Origin: Synechococcus sp. A18-25c
Lineage (GTDB): Bacteria > Cyanobacteriota > Cyanobacteriia > PCC-6307 > Cyanobiaceae
Assembly (NCBI RefSeq): GCF_014280035.1
Contig: NZ_CP047957.1
Location: 1,116,001-1,180,000 of the forward strand
Length of the DNA stretch: 64,000 nucleotides
Reading direction: 5' to 3'
Position 1 is the stretch's first letter; each line of letters begins with the position of its first letter. Position numbers and translations under genes: made by a program. The notes under the pieces were generated by a model. That model was given only the letters and a program-made list of their open reading frames with translations. It was not told the origin of the DNA and did not search any database. Positions 43,623 to 50,957 of this stretch are shown here, one piece after another.

Positions 43623-44351
43623 ATGTCTCGCAGAACAACGGCCATTGCTGCAGCACTGTCTTTGCTTGCGCTTGGTTCTCCGTTGATAACTGGTTGTACG
43701 AACATATTGTCAAACCAGTATCTTGGCCAGGGTGTTGAGAAGTATGAGGAAGGAAATTATCAAGGTGCCATCGCTGATTACACAAGGGCAATAGAGATTG
43801 ATCCTCAGAGTTCTGCTTCTTACTACAACCGTGGTCTTGCCAAGTATCACATCGAAGATCTTCAGGGGGCAATTGCTGATTTCACAAAGGCAATAGAGAT
43901 CAACCCTCAGTATGCTGACGCCTTTGTTAACCGTGGCAATAGCAAGGACGAATTAAAAGATTATCAAGGCGCCATTGCTGATTTTTCAAAAGCAATAGAG
44001 ATCGATCATCAGGATGCTATCGCCTATTACAATCGTGGCAATGCTAAGGCTGATTTGGATGATTATCAGGGAGCAATTGCTGATTACAATAAGTCAATAG
44101 AGATTGATCCTCAGAATGTTATGGCCTATTACAATCGTGGCAATGCCAAGGGTAATTTAAAAGACCTTCAGGGAGCAATTGATGATTACACGAAGGCAAT
44201 AGAGATCAATCCTCAATATGCTGTTGCTTACGCTAATCGTGGTATTGCACGAGAATTGACAAATGATCTCAAGGGAGCCTGTCAGGATTGGAGAAAAGCA
44301 GCAGAACTTGGACTGGAGCAACCTGCCGAATGGGTGAAGGAGCAATGTTAG
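43623..44351 (+). CDS. TPR-repeat lipoprotein
   Basis: 242 residues. A lipoprotein signal peptide ends ITGC (lipobox, Cys near residue 25). The mature part is five to six near-identical 34-residue tetratricopeptide repeats, each with a GAIADYTKAIEI(D/N)PQ..A.YYNRG pattern. The repeats are also highly similar at DNA level, a sign of recent internal duplication. TPR proteins mediate protein-protein contacts; the lipid anchor places this one at a membrane surface. Terminator follows. ATG 43623. Confidence 0.88.
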   Translation: MSRRTTAIAAALSLLALGSPLITGCTNILSNQYLGQGVEKYEEGNYQGAIADYTRAIEIDPQSSASYYNRGLAKYHIEDLQGAIADFTKAIEINPQYADAFVNRGNSKDELKDYQGAIADFSKAIEIDHQDAIAYYNRGNAKADLDDYQGAIADYNKSIEIDPQNVMAYYNRGNAKGNLKDLQGAIDDYTKAIEINPQYAVAYANRGIARELTNDLKGACQDWRKAAELGLEQPAEWVKEQC

Positions 44352-44381
44352 AGGCTGTTCCTGCAGTTACAGGATTAAGTT

Positions 44382-44428
44382 CTCGCTCTCAATTCACCAG
44401 AAGGCAGTTCTGAGAGGGAGCTTTTTTT
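44382..44428 (+). terminator. Terminator after the TPR lipoprotein
   Basis: CTCgCTCTCA pairs with TGAGAGgGAG across a 19-base loop and is followed by TTTTTTT. Confidence 0.65.
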
Positions 44429-44508
44429 GTGTCTGATCCCAGAACTTTCCTGTCCTGTTGGAAGCAGTGCACGGATTAGATCTATCGCAGGTCGTGTGCC
44501 ATTGCCAA

Positions 44509-44976
44509 CTAGAACTGGAAGGATACTTCCGCTGACAAAAATCCACTTTCTGGCCATGTAACAGTGGTGCTTACTGGTTTTCCGTCTTTCATGACTGTGT
44601 CACAAACAAATCCATCCTGAGTGGGTGTTCCACTTTTCAAGTCGTAGTGGATTTGTCCAACACATTGGTAGTTGTATCTGAAACCATATGCATCGATCTC
44701 CTTCACCGTATCGTAGTAAGTGAGGGTGTTTGTGTTTGGGTTCCAGGTGGCATCATCACCAGTCGTGATTGACGGTGGTGCACTCAACAAACTAATGACT
44801 GCGGTGAACGAACCCCTTATCGTTCCATCTGCTTCTGCTGCCAGTTCTTCCGTTGGAGGTTCTGGTTCAGGCGCCAAGGTCGATGTTTCTGCCTGTGGCG
44901 ATGCGTTCTTTTCGACAGCGCACCCTGTGAAAATGAGCAGGGCACTACCCAAAACAATCAATGTGGCTTGAGTCAT
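44509..44976 (-). CDS. Putative lipoprotein, unknown
   Basis: 155 residues. Signal LIVLGSALLIFTGC with lipobox Cys near residue 19, then a Pro/Glu-rich linker (TLAPEPEPPTEELAAE) and a beta-rich domain (TWNPNTNTLTYYDTVKEIDAYGF, CVGQIHYDLKSGTPTQDGFVCDT) with two further Cys that may bond. Function unknown. Confidence 0.65.
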   Translation of the reverse strand: MTQATLIVLGSALLIFTGCAVEKNASPQAETSTLAPEPEPPTEELAAEADGTIRGSFTAVISLLSAPPSITTGDDATWNPNTNTLTYYDTVKEIDAYGFRYNYQCVGQIHYDLKSGTPTQDGFVCDTVMKDGKPVSTTVTWPESGFLSAEVSFQF

Positions 44977-45207
44977 CAGAGATTTCCGCGTCCTTGAGTT
45001 GCTCTTCTGACATTAGAAGAACTTGAGCTACAGCCAGGTCTTAGCAACGGATGGCAGCGGTGTCTTTCAGTACAACAAGCCCGCAAAATGCCGGCGATGG
45101 GGCCATGGATTGGAGGATGTCTTGATGGGACTGGTCAAGCTAATGAAGCAATCATCACTCCCTTCGGTGGCATTGGGTTTGATGAATGCGAATTCCAACG
45201 ACACACA

Positions 45208-45465
45208 CTACTGACACGTCCGCACTGTGCATCCGACCCCAGCGCATGTGTGCATGTGTGAACCTCCAGCTAATGCTTCCAGCTCATCGTCCGATAAAGA
45301 TTGCATCGTCGCGATGCTTTTCATGTCGTCTTCAGTGATGGAGAATCCCGCTGCTTTTGCGATGTCGACTGTTTCCTTAAAGGAGGCTGCCCCTTTGCAT
45401 TGATTTTGTAAGTCGGTATCTACTTGAACCTTTTCTAGGAACGCTTTGAGTTGCTCTTCGGACAT
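45208..45465 (-). CDS. Nif11-leader (prochlorosin-like) precursor peptide 2
   Basis: 85 residues. Leader begins MSEEQLKAFLEKVQVD, continues with VDIAKAAGFSITEDDMKSI and ends SDDELEALAGG. The core after the double Gly is SHMHTCAGVGCTVRTCQ, with three Cys and three Thr plus one Ser, so up to three thioether rings are possible. The upstream part of the open frame has no conserved character; ATG 45465 aligns with the other precursors. Single-gene locus. Confidence 0.92.
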   Translation of the reverse strand: MSEEQLKAFLEKVQVDTDLQNQCKGAASFKETVDIAKAAGFSITEDDMKSIATMQSLSDDELEALAGGSHMHTCAGVGCTVRTCQ

Positions 45466-45640
45466 GAGAGGGTTGGTGCTGCAGCCTTGACTAGAGACAA
45501 TCGGCATCGACGACTCAAACGGTCAGGATATGTGCATCAATGAGCCTTTTCCGCATGGGTCGTTTGCCTGGGGGGCGCCTCCAGGGCATGTCATGCGCTC
45601 GCTTCGTTGGTAACTTGCATTGATCCCTGGAAGCACAGTA

Positions 45641-46033
45641 GTGAACGTCGTTCAATACATCAAAAACAAGTTCGATCCCACCAGGCCGATGGGTCGGAAG
45701 AATTACTTTTGGACTAATTTTATTTATCGAGCAATTGTCATAGCGATAATATTCTTGTTTTACTTGATTGGAGCTTGGTGGGTGATAGCACATCATTTTC
45801 CACACCTTATGCTGTTGGTCGTCGACGCACCTAGCCTATTGCTCGCATTCAGAAGAGCGAGAGCCGCCAAAGTTCATTTCATTCTTGTTTATAGTGCTGG
45901 CATAATGAGCGTTGTTTATTATTTGTTGTCAACATCAATTCCCTTCGTTCCCAATTTAATAGCCGGTTATAACGTCGGTCTGTCGATAGCTCTTCTCGTT
46001 CTGGTGAACAAAGTGGAGCCAGTCACGCCTTAG
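45641..46033 (+). CDS. DUF805-like four-helix membrane protein
   Basis: 130 residues from GTG 45641. PTRPMGRKNYFWTNFIYRAI is the (G-R-x-x-x-x-W) opening characteristic of DUF805-type proteins; four hydrophobic segments follow (VIAIIFLFYLIGAWWVIA, LMLLVVDAPSLLLAF, FILVYSAGIMSVVYYLLS, VGLSIALLVLVNK). It is AT-richer than neighbours. Adjacent to the divergent Nif11 precursor 2, a link that may be accidental. Confidence 0.6.
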   Translation: MNVVQYIKNKFDPTRPMGRKNYFWTNFIYRAIVIAIIFLFYLIGAWWVIAHHFPHLMLLVVDAPSLLLAFRRARAAKVHFILVYSAGIMSVVYYLLSTSIPFVPNLIAGYNVGLSIALLVLVNKVEPVTP

Positions 46034-46223
46034 ACGCTCATCTTTGCATCGGGCACCTCATCACGCAGTGTCTGGAGATCTGATCTGGCGAAGGGTTCGA
46101 CCAACCAGCACTGGGTGTTGCGCTGGATGTTGAACTGCAACGAAAGGTGAAATCGGTATCGAGCGGAGCCTCTCGGTCCACCTGCCAAGGAATGAGAATC
46201 GTTCCCGCCTTCAAGCTGTCGTT

Positions 46224-46400
46224 GTGACTGAAGCGCTGAAATTCCCCTACTCGGTTCAAGGGCGTGGAACTGTTGAGCCCATGGGCAATCACTGGTATCG
46301 GGTTTGCGGTCCTGCGGGGTGCACGATTGTGATGGGCCTTTCCAACGCTCTTTATTTGAGCCGGAATGTTCCCGAATCAGTGACCGCAACCGACTCTTAA
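46224..46400 (+). CDS. Possible small protein
   Basis: 58 residues from GTG 46224 (FPYSVQGRGTVEPMGNHWYRVCGPAGCTIVMGLSNALYL). The CGPAGC segment and mixed beta pattern look like coding sequence and the frame continues upstream without a better start. The rest of 46034-46523 shows no other gene. Confidence 0.4.
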   Translation: MTEALKFPYSVQGRGTVEPMGNHWYRVCGPAGCTIVMGLSNALYLSRNVPESVTATDS

Positions 46401-46523
46401 GCACTTCAGGCAGTCTGGTTTCGGTGATCAGCGGCCCAAGGATGGCCCAAGGATGTCCAATAAAAGCTGTCCGCCACCCTTAGAGGACGGCTGCTCCTCG
46501 AGCAAGACGCTCATGAGAGCTAG

Positions 46524-46988
46524 TTAGCTCTTGAACAATTCGTTGGTCATGGTGCGGTAGCGCTGCAGTGACGGTCCAGGCTGACGCTTGCGGCTGGGCA
46601 GGTTCTTCCCGGCAAGCAGATGCTCAGGCGCGTAATTCACCAGCAGTGCTGCAGGTCGCTGCTCGGCTTCTGCAGCCAGTTCCAGCGCAATGGCTTCGGC
46701 GGTGGTGAGCACGCTGGCTGGCTTCGCCACGTCGCTGCTGGCGTCCGCAACAGCCATGTCCGTCGTCGTGGACTCCTCCGTCAGGCTGCTGGCCTCGGTT
46801 GCCGTCTCTTGCTCGAGGGGCAGAGGCCTTAGCAGAAACAAGCCCACTGAGAGGGCCAGCAATGAGGCCACGGTGCCACTCAATCCAAATTGCACGCCGT
46901 AGAAATTCCAAACCGTGCCGGAGATCGCCAGCCCGAGCACGCCCACACTTGCTGCACCAGGGCCGCTCAGTTGCTTGATCAGTTGCAT
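46524..46988 (-). CDS. Two-helix membrane protein with soluble tail
   Basis: 154 residues. N-terminal hydrophobic hairpin (ASVGVLGLAISGTVWNFYG and LSGTVASLLALSVGLFLLRPL), then a Thr/Glu/Ala-rich linker and a basic C-terminus (LPSRKRQPGPSLQRYRTMTNELFKS). ATG 46988 (MQLIKQLSGPG). Unknown function. Confidence 0.6.
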   Translation of the reverse strand: MQLIKQLSGPGAASVGVLGLAISGTVWNFYGVQFGLSGTVASLLALSVGLFLLRPLPLEQETATEASSLTEESTTTDMAVADASSDVAKPASVLTTAEAIALELAAEAEQRPAALLVNYAPEHLLAGKNLPSRKRQPGPSLQRYRTMTNELFKS

Positions 46989-47185
46989 GGCGTGCTGAAT
47001 TGTTGTGCAAATCTTGTCGCGTTTAAGTCCCAACCGCGAGAACGAAGGGACTGGTGGTCGCCAGGGCAACGCCAGTGGCGATCACTCTCGCCAATCCATT
47101 CCTCAATCACGAGGGCTCTCCCTCGAATGAGGGATGTGGATGCGTGGACTGGCTGCCTCAATAAGAGGGGTGAACCTTTGCCGGC

Positions 47186-47359
47186 ATGCCTCCTGCCTAC
47201 GACCTCATCCTCAAGCGAGCAGATGGCTTGATCACGCGCACGATTCATGCCTCGAACGCGGCTGAGGCCTGGCGCTTGGCGCGGGAGCACTATCCCGAGA
47301 GCATTCGGGCGGTGGTCTGTCAGGACTCAGATGCGGCTGAACCGCCTGGCCACCGCTAA
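47186..47359 (+). CDS. Small hypothetical protein
   Basis: 57 residues (YDLILKRADGLITRTIHASNAAEAWRLAREHYPESIRAVV), an alpha/beta module found in several short cyanobacterial proteins. A TCCCTCGAATGAGGGA element lies about 70 bases upstream, close to the island-edge palindrome. Unknown function. Confidence 0.6.
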   Translation: MPPAYDLILKRADGLITRTIHASNAAEAWRLAREHYPESIRAVVCQDSDAAEPPGHR

Positions 47360-47385
47360 AACGACACCAAAGCAGACGCCCTGCC

Positions 47386-48093
47386 ATGGAGCTACGGCTT
47401 GCGTCGCGCACGACGCATCAGGCCCTTGATGCCGTGAGTGAGTTCTTTGAGCAGGAGCAGGTGGTGGCTTGTATGGGTGACCGCTTTGCCTTGTGCTGCC
47501 TGTGCATGACCGAGCCGATTCGCCGATCGGTGGTGGGTGCCGCCACCACCGAAGACGAAGGTTTCGAGCTGGTGCAACGCCACAGGCCTTCGGTGCTGAT
47601 TTGCAGTTCTGATCTCGAGAGTGGTTACGGCATCGACCTGCTGCGGCGGGTGAAGCGAGAATGGCCCAGCTGCAAGCTGATGATCCTGCTGGTGCGGGAA
47701 ACCCAGGCCGTGGTGCAGGAAGCGCTGGGAGCATTTGCGGATGCGGTGATCTTCAAATCAAGCCTTGGCACTGGTCAGGGGGATTTCGTGCAAGCGTTGG
47801 CAACGCTCGCTGACGGTGGGGTGTATCTGCCGGAGCAAATCCGCAAGCTTGGCTCAGAAACACCGCGTCCGGATCTGCCGCCGTTGATTGAACAGCTCAG
47901 TGAGCGCGAACTGGAGGTGACCGCTGCTGTGGCTCGCGGCCTCACCAACAAAACCATCGCTGCCAGCCTCGGGCTCTCGGTGGAAACGGTGAAGACCCAT
48001 GTGGTGAATGCCATGGGCAAGCTCGGAGCACGGGACCGCACCCAACTAGCGGTGCTGGCACTGCTCTACGGCTTGATCGACCCGATGGGATAA
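47386..48093 (+). CDS. LuxR-type regulator with non-canonical receiver
   Basis: 235 residues. The C-terminal 65 residues are a LuxR/NarL HTH: LSERELEVTAAVARGLTNKTIAASLGLSVETVKTHVVNAMGKL. The N-terminal ~130 residues have receiver-like secondary structure (VLICSSDLESGYGIDLLRR), but the phospho-acceptor Asp expected after the third strand is not in its normal position, so phosphorylation is doubtful. A cysteine-rich stretch (FALCCLCMTEP) precedes it and might sense redox state. It starts 26 bases after the small gene upstream. Confidence 0.82.
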   Translation: MELRLASRTTHQALDAVSEFFEQEQVVACMGDRFALCCLCMTEPIRRSVVGAATTEDEGFELVQRHRPSVLICSSDLESGYGIDLLRRVKREWPSCKLMILLVRETQAVVQEALGAFADAVIFKSSLGTGQGDFVQALATLADGGVYLPEQIRKLGSETPRPDLPPLIEQLSERELEVTAAVARGLTNKTIAASLGLSVETVKTHVVNAMGKLGARDRTQLAVLALLYGLIDPMG

Positions 48094-48105
48094 CCGCTTG
48101 TCAAT

Positions 48106-48139
48106 AAAAAACCACCGCGACCAATCGGTCCTGCGGTGG
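48106..48139 (-). terminator. Orphan minus-strand terminator after luxR
   Basis: CCACCGC/GCGGTGG stem followed on the minus strand by six U. On the plus strand the U-tract is missing, so it does not serve the LuxR gene. A short minus-strand transcript starting near 48190 would end here; no convincing protein frame is present. Confidence 0.6.
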
Positions 48140-48426
48140 CCGGGTGATGGGGAGCGCACAGTGTGCCGTGCGAGATGGGTGGGGTCAACACTACATATGG
48201 TGTGACCAGTTGAGCGCAGACACCACAAAAAGTCTTTGTATCCGACAGAACAGTGTTGTGGCGCACGCTGCCTAACCTTCTGAAGCCGAGTGATGGGGAT
48301 TGCGCGGCTCAGGATCGGTCCAACCTTGATTGCACGCGGCTGAAGGGCGCATCAAAACCATCAAACGGCCACACCTCCAGGATGTTGAACCAATACGGGT
48401 TCAAGCAATGTTGATTGCATGTGCCG

Positions 48427-48675
48427 ATGGAGTTGGCCAATCTGCTGACAAGCCAGCGGTTCCACCTCGGAATGAGTCAATCCTTTCAGGGTCGTCCAAC
48501 GCTCGTTGACCACGTTCTCGCCATCCGCGAAGAGATCAAGCTTCTCGAAACATCCGTGGAAGCACGGGAGAAGGTCCTCCGGGCGATTCAAGCGACCGAT
48601 CTCTCTAAGGCGCAGACGATCGAGCAGGCCATCAGCTTGATCATTAAGACCTACTCCACGGATCCGCGTGGGTGA
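48427..48675 (+). CDS. Small hypothetical protein
   Basis: 82 residues, helical (VDHVLAIREEIKLLETSVEAREKVLRAIQATDLSKAQTIEQAISLIIKTY), coiled-coil-like. ATG 48427 is used; GTG 48421 is an alternative. Unknown function. Region 48140-48426 has no other gene. Confidence 0.6.
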   Translation: MELANLLTSQRFHLGMSQSFQGRPTLVDHVLAIREEIKLLETSVEAREKVLRAIQATDLSKAQTIEQAISLIIKTYSTDPRG

Positions 48676-48695
48676 GCGGAGGGCCAATGTGCATC

Positions 48696-48724
48696 AAAAA
48701 AGAGCGGTGTCCCACCACCGCTCT
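48696..48724 (-). terminator. Minus-strand terminator with no obvious gene
   Basis: AGAGCGGTG/CACCGCTCT stem followed on the minus strand by six U. The only frame reading into it is a 32-codon one at 48694-48792 whose last residues are encoded by the hairpin itself. It may end a small RNA. Confidence 0.6.
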
Positions 48725-49205
48725 TCATGAGGTCGCGGTCTGAAAAAGACAACGACCGGTTGCAGCCTCGTTGATTGGGCTCGCCAGTGCATCCCGTCCC
48801 CGGGTACGTTACAAACCGTAACACAAACTGTCTCGGGTTGAGACTTCCAAGGCCAGTCCCGGTTGTGTGCGCTAATCCCGATTCGGCGTGGTGGTTCCTG
48901 AAGGCGGCGTCAATATGGCTCCGTGTCACCACAGCGAGCAAGGAGGCCCAAGCAGGCTTCCTTTTTGGTGTCTTCAGCGCATGCCCATCACCTTTCGGAA
49001 AGCCATTCGTCGCTGAGTGGTGGCGATCAAATCTTCGATGGTTGGTTGGGCGCTGAGGTTTTCGCTGGGGGAAGAACAGCTTGATGGAGACGAGAGAAGC
49101 CGTCACGGCGCAGTCCGCGGCGCCCCAGCTGTTGCCCACGCGGCAACACTTACGCTTTCTGATCGGGAACAACAAAGTCGAAGCCCAGGGTGGACTTGGC
49201 GAGTG
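48725..49205. other. Gene-poor stretch
   Basis: No convincing gene. A small inverted repeat GTTAC-AAACC-GTAAC lies near 48809-48823, upstream of the orphan terminator on the minus strand and could be a regulatory site for it. Confidence 0.4.
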
Positions 49206-49343
49206 CGACCACTGACTGATGAGAGAGCGATCACCAGGCGCAATGATCTCTCCAGCGTGGTGCCCCGCCAGATGCAGCAGGATCAGGACCGCACCGGATT
49301 CGCAGATGGTGACCGGTTGGTCGCTGCCGATCGATACCTCCAC
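49206..49343 (-). pseudogene. Possible glutathione S-transferase remnant
   Basis: The minus-strand frame reads ...QPVTICESGAVL(I)LLHLAGHHAGEIIAPGDRSLISQW, similar to the GST N-terminal domain end (xxFESGAILLYLA...LLP.DP..R....QW). The flanks in all frames lack the rest of the protein. One short match only, so tentative. The remainder up to 49543 holds no gene. Confidence 0.35.
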
Positions 49344-49543
49344 AGCTCATGGGCGATCTCTTTTCTCTCCATGGACCAACGCCACAGTGAAGGGACGTTG
49401 ACTACACCACTCTCTCGACATCTAAGTGCTAATAACAAATAGCGTGATTAATTCTTTGCACTACTGATTCGTATACCTCTTTCAATCTCTCTTCTCGCTA
49501 GCCGGCAAGTGTCACTACCGAAGACCCACGAATCTAAACATTC

Positions 49544-49780
49544 TTAGCCGCCACCCACATTCAAACAGCTCAAGTCGAATCCACCGGCCGCGCCCTCAAG
49601 CAGCTCATCTTCCGAAAGCTCATCTTGAGATGTCTGTAGCTCTTCAACAGAAATCGTGAAGCCTGCTTCCTTGGCAATGTCCACTATGGCAGCAGAGTCG
49701 GAGACGCCTTTGAGCTTTTGTTGGAGTGCTGAATCTGACTGTATTGCTTCCCAGAACGCTTTGAATTGTTCTTCTGACAT
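49544..49780 (-). CDS. Nif11-leader (prochlorosin-like) precursor peptide 3
   Basis: 78 residues. Leader MSEEQFKAFWEAIQSD, VDIAKEAGFTISVEELQ, ending SEDELLEGAAGG. Core FDLSCLNVGGG has one Cys directly after one Ser, so a conventional lanthionine ring is hardly possible; it may be unmodified, use another chemistry, or be a decayed core. A GTG at 49801 would add seven residues. It starts with the same CTC-ATG-TC context as precursor 2. Confidence 0.87.
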   Translation of the reverse strand: MSEEQFKAFWEAIQSDSALQQKLKGVSDSAAIVDIAKEAGFTISVEELQTSQDELSEDELLEGAAGGFDLSCLNVGGG

Positions 49781-50123
49781 GAGTGGTCTAGATGGATCCA
49801 CTTCCTAGCAAGATCGGCCGTCATCGACCGTTCTTTGTGGAATTGTCAAAACACAGCTGCATCTGTTGAACCACTTCCATCACCACTCAGGCTCAAGCCG
49901 TTCAAGCAGGCTCACCGATTCAAGAAGTCCAAGCACAGGTCAAGCAGGATGGTTTGACTCGCAGCATTGCTCTGGCGAGGTGGAGGCATGCGTCTGTTCA
50001 CCGCCGTCAAGCTTGATGCTCAGGAATGTCTCCGAAAGGGTTGAAGCCGGAGGTTTTAGCAACGATCAACCTTAGGGGTTTGTTGAGACGGAAGCAATCC
50101 GCGTGAATGACAGGATTAATGCG
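49781..50123. other. Intergenic region, no gene seen
   Basis: About 340 bases between two minus-strand genes. Repeated CTCAAGC/TTCAAG-like words occur around 49885-49950, but no coding frame or hairpin stands out. Confidence 0.4.
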
Positions 50124-50411
50124 TTAGTAGCGGTAACGCAGGTAGCAGTTATTACGCTGGGCCTGATTGTTGAACCCCCTTGCCATTTGTTGTTGTTCGC
50201 GTGAGCTGATGCCACTGCGCATAATGTCTCGCTCCAGCAGACTCAGCACTTGCTCCACCTGGGGTCTGCTATAGCCGCTATCCAGCATTGCGCAGGCGAC
50301 CGATGCGGCACCCATGCCGAAATCCTCCCGGCCAGCCTGTGCTGCAGGTGCCAGCAGGCCGGATGAAGCGACGGATAACGACAACAGAAGCAGGAACGAG
50401 CGCATCACCAT
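50124..50411 (-). CDS. Small secreted protein
   Basis: 95 residues. Signal peptide RSFLLLLSLSVASSGLLAPAAQA, then a helical acidic domain with CAMLDSGYSRPQVEQVLSLLERDI and a C-terminal NNCYLRYRY. Two Cys could pair in the periplasm. ATG 50411 or 50405. Unknown function. Confidence 0.6.
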   Translation of the reverse strand: MVMRSFLLLLSLSVASSGLLAPAAQAGREDFGMGAASVACAMLDSGYSRPQVEQVLSLLERDIMRSGISSREQQQMARGFNNQAQRNNCYLRYRY

Positions 50412-50627
50412 GAACAAGCTCACGTCACCGTAGGCAATCCGCAGCTGATCGTGCTCAGACAATCACGCCCAGTGCGTTTGGCTGAAGTCAAGACACTGCC
50501 AATGACGATTGGCACGGTGAATCGTCATGGCCTTTACGTTCTTTTCTCTGAGTGATTCAGCACATTGGAAAGTCATCAGCTTGTTGATTGCCGATAGATT
50601 GCGTTCGACCGATCGTTGTGAAGCACC

Positions 50628-50942
50628 ATGTTGGCTGGTTTTCGATCGATAGCCTTAGCGGCAGCTCTCGTTAGTCCCTTGCTGCCATGGCCATCCGTTG
50701 CCAAAGCAGGGTCCGTGAGTTGCGGCGAGTTACCCCCTCATGGTGAATGGTGCGGCTATCACGTGATGACGACGGACTACGGCGATGTTTACAAAATCGA
50801 CTACCGCAACGGCAATGAATCCGAAAAACTGACCATCGTTTGTGATGGGCGTTACGTGGTGGATTGGGAAAGTCGCGGCAATCTCGAGCAGGGACAGGCG
50901 GACTGGGTTGCGACCGAATTCTGTGCTCTTCCCAGCGATTGA
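50628..50942 (+). CDS. Small secreted protein
   Basis: 104 residues. Signal peptide ends SVAKA, mature part VSCGELPPHGEWCGYHVMTTDYGDVYKIDYRNGNESEKLTIVC with four Cys and a beta-rich pattern, likely exported and disulfide-bonded. ATG 50628. Unknown function. Confidence 0.65.
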   Translation: MLAGFRSIALAAALVSPLLPWPSVAKAGSVSCGELPPHGEWCGYHVMTTDYGDVYKIDYRNGNESEKLTIVCDGRYVVDWESRGNLEQGQADWVATEFCALPSD

Positions 50943-50957
50943 CCCCACGCTGCAAGC

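Noticed and set aside
45023-45214. 63-codon TTG-initiated frame
   Set aside because: No ribosome binding site, poor composition, and no family or context support.
48694-48792. 32-codon frame MHWRAQ... ending in the terminator
   Set aside because: Its last third is made of the terminator hairpin itself; more likely part of a non-coding transcript.
48651-49343. 230-codon minus-strand frame
   Set aside because: It runs through a terminator and a neighbouring gene end, and most of it lacks coding character. Only the short GST-like segment was kept as a tentative remnant.
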